This document shows, one piece after another, positions 17,613 to 25,834 of a stretch of 64,000 nt of DNA. The notes below the pieces were generated by a model. That model saw only the letters and a program-made list of their open reading frames with translations, had not been told where the DNA came from and ran no database searches. Within the stretch, counting starts at the first letter, position 1. Each line of letters begins with the position of its first letter. The stretch lies in the NCBI RefSeq assembly GCF_025399835.1, contig NZ_JAODVR010000001.1, forward strand, positions 1,240,001 through 1,304,000, given 5' to 3'. Origin of the DNA: Haloarchaeobius sp. HME9146. GTDB lineage: Archaea; Halobacteriota; Halobacteria; Halobacteriales; Natrialbaceae. Position numbers and translations under genes: made by a program.

Positions 17613-19616
17613 ATGACAGATTCTTCCCCCACTTCCGACCGACCGACTGCGATGAGCCGCCGCGACTATCTCCGTGCCGCGGCCGTCACCGGCATCGCTA
17701 GCGTTACCTTCACGGGTACAGGCGCAGGTGCAGAGTCCGGTACCAGCGCGACCGCGACGGAGCCGACCGTCTACAACGTGGTCGAGGAGGGTGCCGACCC
17801 GACCGGCCAGGAACCCATCGACCCGGTCCTCGGCCGCCTCGAACACGACGACGCCATCCTCGAGTTCCCCGATGGACGGTACCAGATCCAGGACTTCAAC
17901 ATGTACGGGCGCGAGAACTTCACACTGCGCGGCATCGGCGAGAACGTCGTGCTGGTGCCGAGTCCGGACTACAACCGCGACTACTGGCTCACCGGCTGGC
18001 ACATGCGGAACTTCACCTTCGAGAACTTCACCATCGACAACTCCGCGACAGACTGCGGCCCCAGTATCTCCTTCGGCTGCTACGACGGGCTCCTCGTCCG
18101 GAACGTCACGAAGGTCGGCTACCACGACACCGACAGCACCGCGTTCGGCTTCTACATCCACGACGCCACCGGCTCCGGCCTCGTCGAGAACCTCGTCATG
18201 CGCGACGGTTCCATCCCGGTCGCCCCCGTCGGTGTCTACACCGCCTCCACCGGCAAGCTCGTCTTCCGGAACTGCGAGATAGAAGGCTTCGGGAACAACG
18301 GGCTGTACGCCTCGACCGGAACCGGCCCCATCGGCGTCGAAGGCGGCGTGTTCAAGAACAACGACCGGACCCAGGTCCGGCTCGGTGCACCCGGCAGCTA
18401 CGTCAAGGACGCCGAGATCGTCGTCGACACCAGCCCGGACAGCCCCCGGACGGGCTGGACGCCCAACTACCGCGGTATCCGCATCTCGGACAACCCGGGA
18501 CCGGTGACCGTCGAGAACTGTGACATCACGATGCGCCGGGGCCGGGGCTTCGGCGGCATCGTCACCGCGTTCGACGGCGGCTCCGTCACGGTCCGTGACA
18601 CCCGCATCCACGTCGGCGAGGACTACTGGATGTACTGGAGCGACCACACGGCCCCCGCCGTGTTCGCCGACGAAGCGACCGACATAACGCAGTCGGGTGG
18701 CGGCGGTGAGCGCCTCTTCGAGAACGTCTCCATCACCGGTAGCGGCGAGGCCGACGGCGAGTATCCCGTCGTCCTCCTGAAGCGTGGCAACAACACCTTC
18801 CGGAACTGCTGTCTCCAGCAGACGGGGACCGACCGCTCGGGCTTCGAGACCTGGAACAGCGATCACCTCCCCGCCGACCTCGGCGACCCGACCACCGTCA
18901 CGGACTCGACGGTCAACGTCCCCGGCGAGCTGTCCCGGGGGAACGTCACCCTCGACAACATCGCGACGGGCGGCACCTGCCCGGTCCCCGCCGGCGTCGA
19001 GCCGATTCCGGACTCCAGCATCGACGCGCACGTCCCCCTCGCCGAGGTGCCGCTCCCGTCGAACGCGAGCCGCCTGACGTACCCGACGATGGGCACCTCG
19101 TCCGAGAACCCGACCCTGCGAGTGTACGGGAACTTCGTCTACCCGAACACGCGGGAGTTCGTCTTCGGCAACCTCCGGCACGTCATCGACGAGTTCGTCG
19201 TCACCGGTCGCCTGAACGTCGAGTTCCGGTCCGTCGCCTACCCCGACGGCCACTACCTCAACAGCGTCGAGGGTGAGGAGCGACTCGCCAAGCTGGCGGT
19301 CGGCGTCTGGGACGTCAACAACTGGGAGAACTACTGGGGCGTCTTCGAGTACCTGTTCGCGAACCAGGGCCAGCTCTCCTGGCAGACCTGGGACGAGGCG
19401 TCCTCGATGCTCCAGGACGCGGGTGTCGAGCGCGTCTACGGCTGGATTCCCTCGCTCGTCACCGACGGCGAGTACGACGACGAGGTGTACGCGTCACGGG
19501 TACAGGCCGCCGAGGACGGCATCATGTACGTCCCACAGCTCGTCCTGAACGGCGAACTGGCCGGGGCGAACTGGGACACCGACAAGCTGCTGGGCTGGCT
19601 GGACCGGCGCGTCTGA
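17613..19616 (+). CDS. Tat-exported beta-helix protein fused to a cysteine-less thioredoxin-like domain
   Basis: 667 residues from ATG 17613. An upstream in-frame TTG at 17562 lies only ~12 nt after the TATA box and cannot be the start. The order is twin-arginine signal (SRRDYLRAAAVTG), beta-helix (~45-455) closely matching the gene upstream, linker, then a ~175-residue DsbA/thioredoxin-like domain (from PTMGTSSENPTLRVYGNF). Where DsbA-like proteins have the redox CxxC after the first strand, this one reads NFVYPNTREF, so both cysteines are absent. The later helix and cis-Pro strand (MYVPQLVLNGEL) are kept. The fold is thus likely used for binding, not disulfide exchange. A tandem repeat derived from the stop region follows. 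Confidence 0.87.
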   Translation: MTDSSPTSDRPTAMSRRDYLRAAAVTGIASVTFTGTGAGAESGTSATATEPTVYNVVEEGADPTGQEPIDPVLGRLEHDDAILEFPDGRYQIQDFNMYGRENFTLRGIGENVVLVPSPDYNRDYWLTGWHMRNFTFENFTIDNSATDCGPSISFGCYDGLLVRNVTKVGYHDTDSTAFGFYIHDATGSGLVENLVMRDGSIPVAPVGVYTASTGKLVFRNCEIEGFGNNGLYASTGTGPIGVEGGVFKNNDRTQVRLGAPGSYVKDAEIVVDTSPDSPRTGWTPNYRGIRISDNPGPVTVENCDITMRRGRGFGGIVTAFDGGSVTVRDTRIHVGEDYWMYWSDHTAPAVFADEATDITQSGGGGERLFENVSITGSGEADGEYPVVLLKRGNNTFRNCCLQQTGTDRSGFETWNSDHLPADLGDPTTVTDSTVNVPGELSRGNVTLDNIATGGTCPVPAGVEPIPDSSIDAHVPLAEVPLPSNASRLTYPTMGTSSENPTLRVYGNFVYPNTREFVFGNLRHVIDEFVVTGRLNVEFRSVAYPDGHYLNSVEGEERLAKLAVGVWDVNNWENYWGVFEYLFANQGQLSWQTWDEASSMLQDAGVERVYGWIPSLVTDGEYDDEVYASRVQAAEDGIMYVPQLVLNGELAGANWDTDKLLGWLDRRV

Positions 19617-19627
19617 GCGGGTGTCGA

Positions 19628-19702
19628 AACGGCACGTCTGAGCAGAGGGAGAAACGACGCGTCTGAGCCGAGGCAGAAACGGCGCGTCTGAACCGAGGCC
19701 GA
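19628..19702. repeat. 3 x 25-bp tandem repeat just after a stop codon
   Basis: Three imperfect 25-bp copies start at 19628, 19653 and 19678, each built around CGCGTCTGAGC with AACGGC at the start and GAGG..GA at the end. A partial fourth copy includes the last codons and stop of the upstream gene (GGCGCGTCTGAGC). The array looks like slippage duplication of the 3' end of that gene. It has no spacers, so it is not CRISPR. Confidence 0.85.
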
Positions 19703-19859
19703 AACGAGCCTCGCCGCCGTGAGCACGGTGACGGGGTTCGTCTCGGGTAGCGTGCAGTGGGCTGTGTTATCATCTTTCTTCCTCCCGTCTCCGGGACTAC
19801 TTAAACGGTGTCCTGCTGAAGTATCGAATCGATGGGAGTCCCCGGCGTAGCTATAGTCG

Positions 19860-21464
19860 ATGAAACAGACGAACTCCACCTCCCCCGGTCTCCTCTCGCG
19901 GCGGAACTTCCTGCGTGGCACAGCAGCGCTCGGCATCGGTGCGGCTCTTCTCGGTACCTCGGCGGCCTCGGCAAGCGCATCGGCTGGTCCCACCCGAACG
20001 TCCTACGAGATTCTCGAGGGCACGTACTACGAGACGACCGTCTACGTGTACGACTCCGGCGTCGCCGGCCCGACCACGATGGTCGTCGGTGGCATCCACG
20101 GCGACGAGAAGTCCGGCTACCTCGCGGCCGACCAGATCGCCGAGTGGTCCGTCACGACGGGCAAGCTCGTCGTCATGCCCCGCGCGAACGTCGACGCCAT
20201 CGCCCGGGACGTCCGCCCGTACGACCCCGACCTTAACCGGCAGTTCCCGCCGACCGGCGGTACCTGCCTCTCGTCGCTCGCCCGTAACATCTGGAACGTC
20301 GTCGAGGCCGTCGACCCCGACTGGGTGTTCGACCTCCACAGCTCGCGTGGCATCTACAAGTCCGGCGACGGCGGCGTCGGCCAGGCGCTGTTCCCGACCT
20401 GGACCGACCCGGCGCGGTCGTACGGTGAGCAGACCGTCGCCGCCCTCAACGACCGATTCGGGCTCTCGGGCGACGTGGCCTACCGGATGGGCAACACGCT
20501 CGACGCCGACCGCCCGATGCTCATGCACCGGGTCGCGGGCATGCTCGACCGCCCCGGCTTCATCTGCGAGACGACCGAGAAGATGCCCCTCGACGAGCAG
20601 ACCCAGTGGCACCTGTTCACCGTCGAGCACGTGATGGCCCAGTACGGCCACGTCCGCGGAACCCCGGAGACGACCACGCGCTCGACGGTCGACTTCCACG
20701 CTGGAACCCACACCTTCGACGACTACTGGCAGTCGTTCGAGTTCGACCATTCGCTGTCGTACCCCGCCATCGTCGCTCCGTCGCTCTCGTACGCCGGGCC
20801 GGACCCCGCACACCCGCGCATCACCGACGACGACAGCAACGGCGCGACGGCCCGCGTCGAGGAGTGGGCCTACCTGAACGACCGCCACTACCAGGAGTCC
20901 GCGGGCGTGCTGGCGTTCCCCGCGAACACCGTCACCCGGTCCGACGACGGGAAGCGCATCCAGGCGAGCCGCCAGAACGTCGGCACGTCCTGGGAATATA
21001 TCGAGTTCGAAGAACCGTTCGAGGCGACGCCCGTCGTCCTGGCCGCACCCCAGAGTGACTGGCACGACACCCCGGTCATCGCTCGCGTCCGCAACGTCAC
21101 CCGCTACGGCTTCGACGTGCGACTCCACACCGAGGAAGGTGGCCGTGACCTCTCGTGGTCCGAGCAAGAGCGCGTGGGCTGGGTGGCGCTCGAAGAGGGT
21201 CGTGGGACCCTGAACGGCCGCAACTACGAGGTCGGCACGAGACGCATGGACGAGGAATGGCGATGGATCGACTTCGCCGGCTCCTACGAGAACCCGGTGT
21301 TCCTCGCCGCGCCGACGACCTACGCGGGCTGGAACCCCGTCACCGTCCGATACGAGGACCTCTCGGGGTCGCGTGTGAAGGCGTTCCTGCAGGAGGAGAC
21401 GAGCGCCGACGCCGAGACCGGCCACCCGGCCGAGACGGTCGGCTACTTCGTCATCGACGGGTGA
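19860..21464 (+). CDS. Tat-exported M14/aspartoacylase-type zinc hydrolase with C-terminal lectin-like domain
   Basis: 534 residues with a twin-arginine signal (SRRNFLRGTAALG). Residues ~55-290 match the succinylglutamate desuccinylase/aspartoacylase branch of M14: GGIHGDEKSG supplies H80 and E83, DLHSSRG supplies H160, and ICETTEK offers a catalytic Glu. The C-terminal ~150 residues contain two repeats of the type WEYIEFEEPFEATPVVLAAPQ / WRWIDFAGSYENPVFLAAPT, an H-type-lectin-like beta-sandwich. This suggests an extracellular amidase or deacylase targeted to glycans. The promoter (CTTAAACGGTGTCC near 19801) resembles those of the genes at 17613 and 25835. An ATG at 19832, at leaderless distance, is out of frame. 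Confidence 0.85.
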   Translation: MKQTNSTSPGLLSRRNFLRGTAALGIGAALLGTSAASASASAGPTRTSYEILEGTYYETTVYVYDSGVAGPTTMVVGGIHGDEKSGYLAADQIAEWSVTTGKLVVMPRANVDAIARDVRPYDPDLNRQFPPTGGTCLSSLARNIWNVVEAVDPDWVFDLHSSRGIYKSGDGGVGQALFPTWTDPARSYGEQTVAALNDRFGLSGDVAYRMGNTLDADRPMLMHRVAGMLDRPGFICETTEKMPLDEQTQWHLFTVEHVMAQYGHVRGTPETTTRSTVDFHAGTHTFDDYWQSFEFDHSLSYPAIVAPSLSYAGPDPAHPRITDDDSNGATARVEEWAYLNDRHYQESAGVLAFPANTVTRSDDGKRIQASRQNVGTSWEYIEFEEPFEATPVVLAAPQSDWHDTPVIARVRNVTRYGFDVRLHTEEGGRDLSWSEQERVGWVALEEGRGTLNGRNYEVGTRRMDEEWRWIDFAGSYENPVFLAAPTTYAGWNPVTVRYEDLSGSRVKAFLQEETSADAETGHPAETVGYFVIDG

Positions 21465-21471
21465 GGCGGAC

Positions 21472-23505
21472 CTACGCGGTCGACGACGGCACGTCGATGC
21501 TGTTCTGATTCTCGTCGCCACCGTCGTCGGCGTCGGGGTCCTCCCCGACGCACATCGTCACCTCGCCGTTCGCGTACAGCATGCTTCGCTCCGGGCCACA
21601 GACGTCGTGCTTCTGGACGGGTATCAGCCCGGACTGGTCGCCGACGCGGAAGATGGGCGCACCCTCGGTGTGGTAGTCGCGGTACACCACCACGTCGTTG
21701 ACCGTCTCGCTCGTGTTCGGGTTCACGAACAGCATCGTCGCCCGGTCGTTCACCTCCGTTCTGCGGTACACCTCGGTGTAGGGCGAGTCGGTATACACCG
21801 GCTGGTCACCCGAGACCATGTTGCCGGTGCTCCGCATCCCCGTGAGTTCGGCCTGGTTGTACCCGAAGCGGGGCTGGTCGCTGTCGAACACCGGCGCGTC
21901 GAGCGTCGCGTCGGTCGAGACGAACATCGCGCCCGGGTAGCCCACCGCGAGCAACAGGAACACCATCGTGGCGACCTTCGGGTTCAGGTTCTTCGCGGCG
22001 TAGCCGAGCCCGAGTGCGCCGAGGATGGCCATCGGGAGGTACATGAACGCGAACCAGCGCCCGGGCAGGAACAGCCCGACACCCATGATGGGCAGGAACA
22101 GCGCGAACAGGATCATCACCGTCACGACGAAGATGAGCAACAGTCGCGCCAGCGAGGTCCGGTCGCTCTTGAGCGCGTACAGACAGCCGAGGACGGTGAT
22201 GCCGAGCAGGAGCATGAACCCGAGCACGTCGATGTACGGGATGAACTGGTCGACGATGGAGGGCGTCTGCTCGCCGATGCCCCCACCACCCGACCCGGGC
22301 GTCGACTGCAGGTTGAACAGCCCGGCGGACTCCACCAGCGTCGAGCGGAGCTTCGCGATCATCACCTCGGTGAACGTCTCGCCGCGGTACGGCGTCAGGC
22401 TCCAGACGAGGGTGAGCAGCCCGGTCTGGAACACGAGGAGCCCCGAGAGGTCGCGGGTGCTCACGTCGGGATAGAGCAGGTCGCTGGTGACGAAGTACTG
22501 GACCACGGTCGCGGTGCCGATGGTCACCAGCATGATGAACGCCGACACCTGGTGGGACAGGCTCAGGCCGACGATGAAGAACACCAGCAGGCCGATGTCC
22601 CGCGGGTCGCGGTCGTTCAACACCCGGACGAAGTAGTAGAACCCGGCGACGAACAGGATGACCCCGAGACTCGTCGGGACGAGGTGGATGCTCCACTTGA
22701 TGACGTGGTCGCTGAAGGCGAACAGTGCCGTGGCGGCGAGCGCCCAGCGGACGGGGACGAACGACCGTCCGGCCACGTAGACCAGTGGCAGCGTCAACAC
22801 CATCGCCGCGCCCATCGAGAGGTAGAGCGCGGACTCGAGCGCCGTCCCGGCCATGAGCGAGGTCGCGACCACCAGCAGGTGGTACAGGGGTGACGCGTAG
22901 TACTTCGCGCCGCGGGACGCGTGCTCGCGCATGACCGAGAGGCTGCCCGTCTCTCGGAGGTCGACCGCGAGCTTGGTGATGTGCGTCCAGATGTCGATGC
23001 CGATGAACCCGGCACTCGTGAAGTGGGCGGTGAACCGGATCGCGGCCGCGAGCGCGAGAATCTGGACGAGCACCAGCCCCGGCACGAGGTCTTCGTCGGC
23101 CGCGAAGAAGACCTGGAGGAACACCGAGAGCGCGGTGAGTGCGGTGACGGCGTGGAACACCGGTGAGCGCTCGCCGGACAGCGTGGCGACGACGAGCGCC
23201 ACGGCGATACCGAGGAAGGTCACGGCTGGTGTGAGTCTGGCGACCGGTGTCGGGAGCGTCGCCAGACTGTGGCCGAGCCCGCTCCTGCGGCCGTGGGTGT
23301 TCTTCGACGCTCGCCACGCGAAGAGGTAGAGGATGCAGGCCGTCGCCAGCACCAGCGGGAGCGTCTCGGCGAACAGGTGCGAGAGGACGAAGCGGAGCGG
23401 GAACAGCAAGACCGCGAGCAGCAACCCGATGATCGCGACGTCGCGGTCGAACGGGCGGTCGTGTATCCAATCGACGACTCGACTCCCCACAGACGGCGTA
23501 CTCAT
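21472..23505 (-). CDS. Polytopic membrane protein of the surface-glycan locus (GT-C-like)
   Basis: 677 residues from ATG 23505. The start is fixed by a promoter element 29 nt upstream; a TTG at 23517 would extend it by four residues. About 12-14 membrane helices run from residue ~25 to ~545. A polar C-terminal domain (~545-677) follows, with sequence such as YTDSPYTEVYRRTEVNDRATMLFVNPN. A large multi-pass N-terminal part with an extracellular soluble tail is the architecture of GT-C glycosyltransferases and polymerases. A DIWTH motif near residue 175 lies in the position of an acidic catalytic loop. No family name can be assigned with certainty. It is convergent with the zinc hydrolase (8 nt apart). 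Confidence 0.75.
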   Translation of the reverse strand: MSTPSVGSRVVDWIHDRPFDRDVAIIGLLLAVLLFPLRFVLSHLFAETLPLVLATACILYLFAWRASKNTHGRRSGLGHSLATLPTPVARLTPAVTFLGIAVALVVATLSGERSPVFHAVTALTALSVFLQVFFAADEDLVPGLVLVQILALAAAIRFTAHFTSAGFIGIDIWTHITKLAVDLRETGSLSVMREHASRGAKYYASPLYHLLVVATSLMAGTALESALYLSMGAAMVLTLPLVYVAGRSFVPVRWALAATALFAFSDHVIKWSIHLVPTSLGVILFVAGFYYFVRVLNDRDPRDIGLLVFFIVGLSLSHQVSAFIMLVTIGTATVVQYFVTSDLLYPDVSTRDLSGLLVFQTGLLTLVWSLTPYRGETFTEVMIAKLRSTLVESAGLFNLQSTPGSGGGGIGEQTPSIVDQFIPYIDVLGFMLLLGITVLGCLYALKSDRTSLARLLLIFVVTVMILFALFLPIMGVGLFLPGRWFAFMYLPMAILGALGLGYAAKNLNPKVATMVFLLLAVGYPGAMFVSTDATLDAPVFDSDQPRFGYNQAELTGMRSTGNMVSGDQPVYTDSPYTEVYRRTEVNDRATMLFVNPNTSETVNDVVVYRDYHTEGAPIFRVGDQSGLIPVQKHDVCGPERSMLYANGEVTMCVGEDPDADDGGDENQNSIDVPSSTA

Positions 23506-23533
23506 TGTCTGGCCCAACAGGACGTGCCCTCAT

Positions 23534-23553
23534 TGTTATCAGCCGGTTAAGCC
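23534..23553 (-). promoter_or_regulatory. Surface-locus promoter element (minus-strand copy)
   Basis: Reads GGCTTAACCGGCTGATAACA on the minus strand. Its TATA-like end GATAACA lies 29 nt before ATG 23505. It differs from the copy before the glycosyltransferase at 54335 in only two positions. Confidence 0.7.
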
Positions 23554-23561
23554 CGGAGACC

Positions 23562-23581
23562 GGCTGAACCGGTGGTTTACG
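23562..23581 (+). promoter_or_regulatory. Surface-locus promoter element (plus-strand copy, inverted to previous)
   Basis: Reads GGCTGAACCGGTGGTTTACG on the plus strand. Together with the minus-strand copy it forms an inverted repeat (CCGGTTAAGCC ... GGCTGAACCGG, 10 of 11 positions paired) over 23544-23572. It would serve the third beta-helix gene. Its TATA-like half is weak. Confidence 0.5.
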
Positions 23582-23683
23582 CCCTCCGAAACAGTGTCGA
23601 ACGGTCGGCAAACGGTGCAAATGCCGCAACGAACGGCAACGGCCTCGCGGATTGAAGTGCGATACCCGAGGTGTGTTGGGGTG

Positions 23684-25591
23684 ATGTCTAAGCGGATGAC
23701 GAACCATGGGAGCGTGGATCGACGAACGGTTCTAACACTTCTCGGTGGGGTCGCTGGCGGGACCGCGATCTCTGGCACTGTCGCTGCCGACGATGGCGAC
23801 TACGGGAACGTGGTCGACATCGTCGAGGCAGGGGCGGACCCGACGGGAGCGGAACCGATAGACGACGTGTTCGGGGCGGTCGAGGACGACGATACCCTCA
23901 TCGAGTTCCCGGACGGTCGGTACAAGATAAACCAGCTCAACCTCTACGGTCGCGCCAACCTCGCGCTGCGTGGTGTCGGCGACGACGTGACGCTCGTGGC
24001 CGACGAGAACCACGGTGACGACTACTGGATCGCCGGGTCCAGTACGCGCGACCTCGTCTTCGAGAACTTCACCCTGGACCACACCGCAGACGGAATCGAC
24101 CCGTCGGTCGAGTTCGGCAGCCACGACGGACTCGTCGTCAGGGACGTGGTGAAGAAGGGGTCACAGGACGGCGACAATACGGCCTTCGGCTTCCGGACGT
24201 ACCACGACTGGAGCGAGACGGTCGTCGAGAACCTCCAGCTCCCGGACGGGAGCGACTCCGTCGGCCCCGTCGGTATCTGGGTGGATGGCGACGGGACGAC
24301 CACGTTCCGTGACTGTCGCGTGGAGGACTACGGGAACAACGGGCTGTACGCGTCGTGGTCGAACGGCGCGGTACAGGTCGAAGGTGGCGTGTTCAAGAAC
24401 AACGACCGGGCACAGGTCCGACTCGGGAGTGCGGGGAGCTACGTCAACGAGGCGGACGTCGTGGTCGACGACCCCTCGGGTGACGACCCCTGCACCGGCG
24501 TGCGTATCTCTGACGGGCTCGGCCCCGTCACCGTCTCGAACTGTGACATCTCGATGACCAGCGGTCGCGGAAGCGGTGGTGTGGTCTGTGCCGAAGACGG
24601 CGGCCACTTCGTGGTGAAGGACTCGCGAATCCACATCGGTTCGGACTACACGGCCAACAAGTCCGGCGGCACGCGAACGTCACCGGGCGTGTTCGTCGAC
24701 GACGCGCCGGACGCCCCGGACCTCGACCACGACATCGTCGGGACCGCCATCACCGGCGGCGGCGACTACTACCCGGCCGTCCTCGGCAAGCGAGACGACG
24801 TCAACGTGAAACAGTGCTGTATCGACTGGGAGGGCCCGGACGGCATCTGGTTCCAGGACACGACGGCGAACGACATCCGGGACACGAACATCACGGTCAG
24901 CGGGGAGGAGTTCGTCGGCGACGCGGAGGTCTCCGGTCTCACGACCGGTGACTCGTGCCCGCTCCCCGACTTCGGTGACGGTGGTGGCAGCAGCGGTGAC
25001 GACCGGCCCAGCGCCGTCGCGGACGCCCCGATTCCGCCGAACGCCAGCCGGCTGCCGTACCCGACGATGGGGACCGACGCCGACAACCCGACGCTGACCG
25101 TCTACGGGAACTTCGTCTACCCGAACACGCGAGAGTTCGCGCTCGACAACCTCCCCGCCATCCTCGAGGAGTTCGTCGAACCCGGCCACCTCAACGTGGA
25201 GTTCCGGTCCATCGCCTATCCCGACGACCACTACCTCAACTCCGTCGAGGGCGAGGAACACCTCGGACAGCTCGCCCTCGGTGCCTGGGACAAGGACTGG
25301 CAGAACTACTGGGAGGCGTTCGAGTACCTCTTCGAGCACCAGGGGGAGTTCGACTGGCAGTCCTGGTCCGCGGCCAGCAACCTCCTGCAGAACGCCGGGG
25401 TCGAGGACGTCTACGGCTGGATTCCGGTTCTCGCCGCCGACGACGAGTACGCCGACGAACTCGTCGAGTCGCGGGTCGACGCTGCCGACGCCGACCTCGA
25501 GTACGTCCCACAGATAGAGTTCGAGGGCGACCTCGCGGGTGCGAACTGGGACACCGGCCACCTGCTCCGCTGGATCAGCAACCGCATCTGA
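23684..25591 (+). CDS. Tat-exported beta-helix protein with cysteine-less thioredoxin-like domain (third paralogue)
   Basis: 635 residues from ATG 23684 (MSKRMTNHG). In-frame ATGs at 23621 and 23696 are alternatives; the former would put a long basic N-region before the signal. A twin-arginine-like VDRRTVLTLLGGVAGG leads into the beta-helix (~45-400). This shares coils with the other two paralogues (GRANLALRGVGDDV, NNGLYASWSNGAVQVEGGVFKNNDR). The C-terminal ~175 residues repeat the DsbA-like fold with NFVYPNTREF where the CxxC should be. The Gly/Ser linker GDGGGSSGDDR separates the parts. It is more divergent than the 15435/17613 pair. Confidence 0.85.
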   Translation: MSKRMTNHGSVDRRTVLTLLGGVAGGTAISGTVAADDGDYGNVVDIVEAGADPTGAEPIDDVFGAVEDDDTLIEFPDGRYKINQLNLYGRANLALRGVGDDVTLVADENHGDDYWIAGSSTRDLVFENFTLDHTADGIDPSVEFGSHDGLVVRDVVKKGSQDGDNTAFGFRTYHDWSETVVENLQLPDGSDSVGPVGIWVDGDGTTTFRDCRVEDYGNNGLYASWSNGAVQVEGGVFKNNDRAQVRLGSAGSYVNEADVVVDDPSGDDPCTGVRISDGLGPVTVSNCDISMTSGRGSGGVVCAEDGGHFVVKDSRIHIGSDYTANKSGGTRTSPGVFVDDAPDAPDLDHDIVGTAITGGGDYYPAVLGKRDDVNVKQCCIDWEGPDGIWFQDTTANDIRDTNITVSGEEFVGDAEVSGLTTGDSCPLPDFGDGGGSSGDDRPSAVADAPIPPNASRLPYPTMGTDADNPTLTVYGNFVYPNTREFALDNLPAILEEFVEPGHLNVEFRSIAYPDDHYLNSVEGEEHLGQLALGAWDKDWQNYWEAFEYLFEHQGEFDWQSWSAASNLLQNAGVEDVYGWIPVLAADDEYADELVESRVDAADADLEYVPQIEFEGDLAGANWDTGHLLRWISNRI

Positions 25592-25834
25592 GGCCTCGTT
25601 TCGCGACTATCCCGCGATTAATTCACCTGTAAGGACCGTTTCGAACGGCGGGCTGGGCGTTCACCGAACCGGACGGTCCGGCCGATTTGACGGGTTTCGA
25701 TACCGTCTCGCAACCGTTCACGTCTCGGGCTCGAACCGCCCCATGTGTCGTGTTGACGCTCCAGACGCCGAGAAACCGTCCCTCACCCCTTATCTTGACT
25801 ATAATATTACGGGTGTCAGGTCTACACCGAATCG

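Noticed and set aside
17587-17616. 9-codon GTG-started leader ORF overlapping ATG 17613
   Set aside because: It has the ATGA overlap, but the start is a GTG ~40 nt from the TATA box and the ORF is so short that chance is a sufficient explanation.
15423-19253. Long minus-strand frames (655 and 592 codons) opposite the first two beta-helix genes
   Set aside because: They mirror each other only because the sense genes are paralogous; the predicted proteins are low-complexity Val/Arg/Asp.
19628-19702. Possible CRISPR array
   Set aside because: The repeats are directly abutting without spacers and imperfect; there are no cas genes in the window.
19832-20236. 134-codon ORF starting at leaderless distance before the zinc hydrolase gene
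   Set aside because: It reads through the hydrolase gene in another frame with an Arg/His-rich product; the twin-arginine signal of the 19860 frame is decisive.
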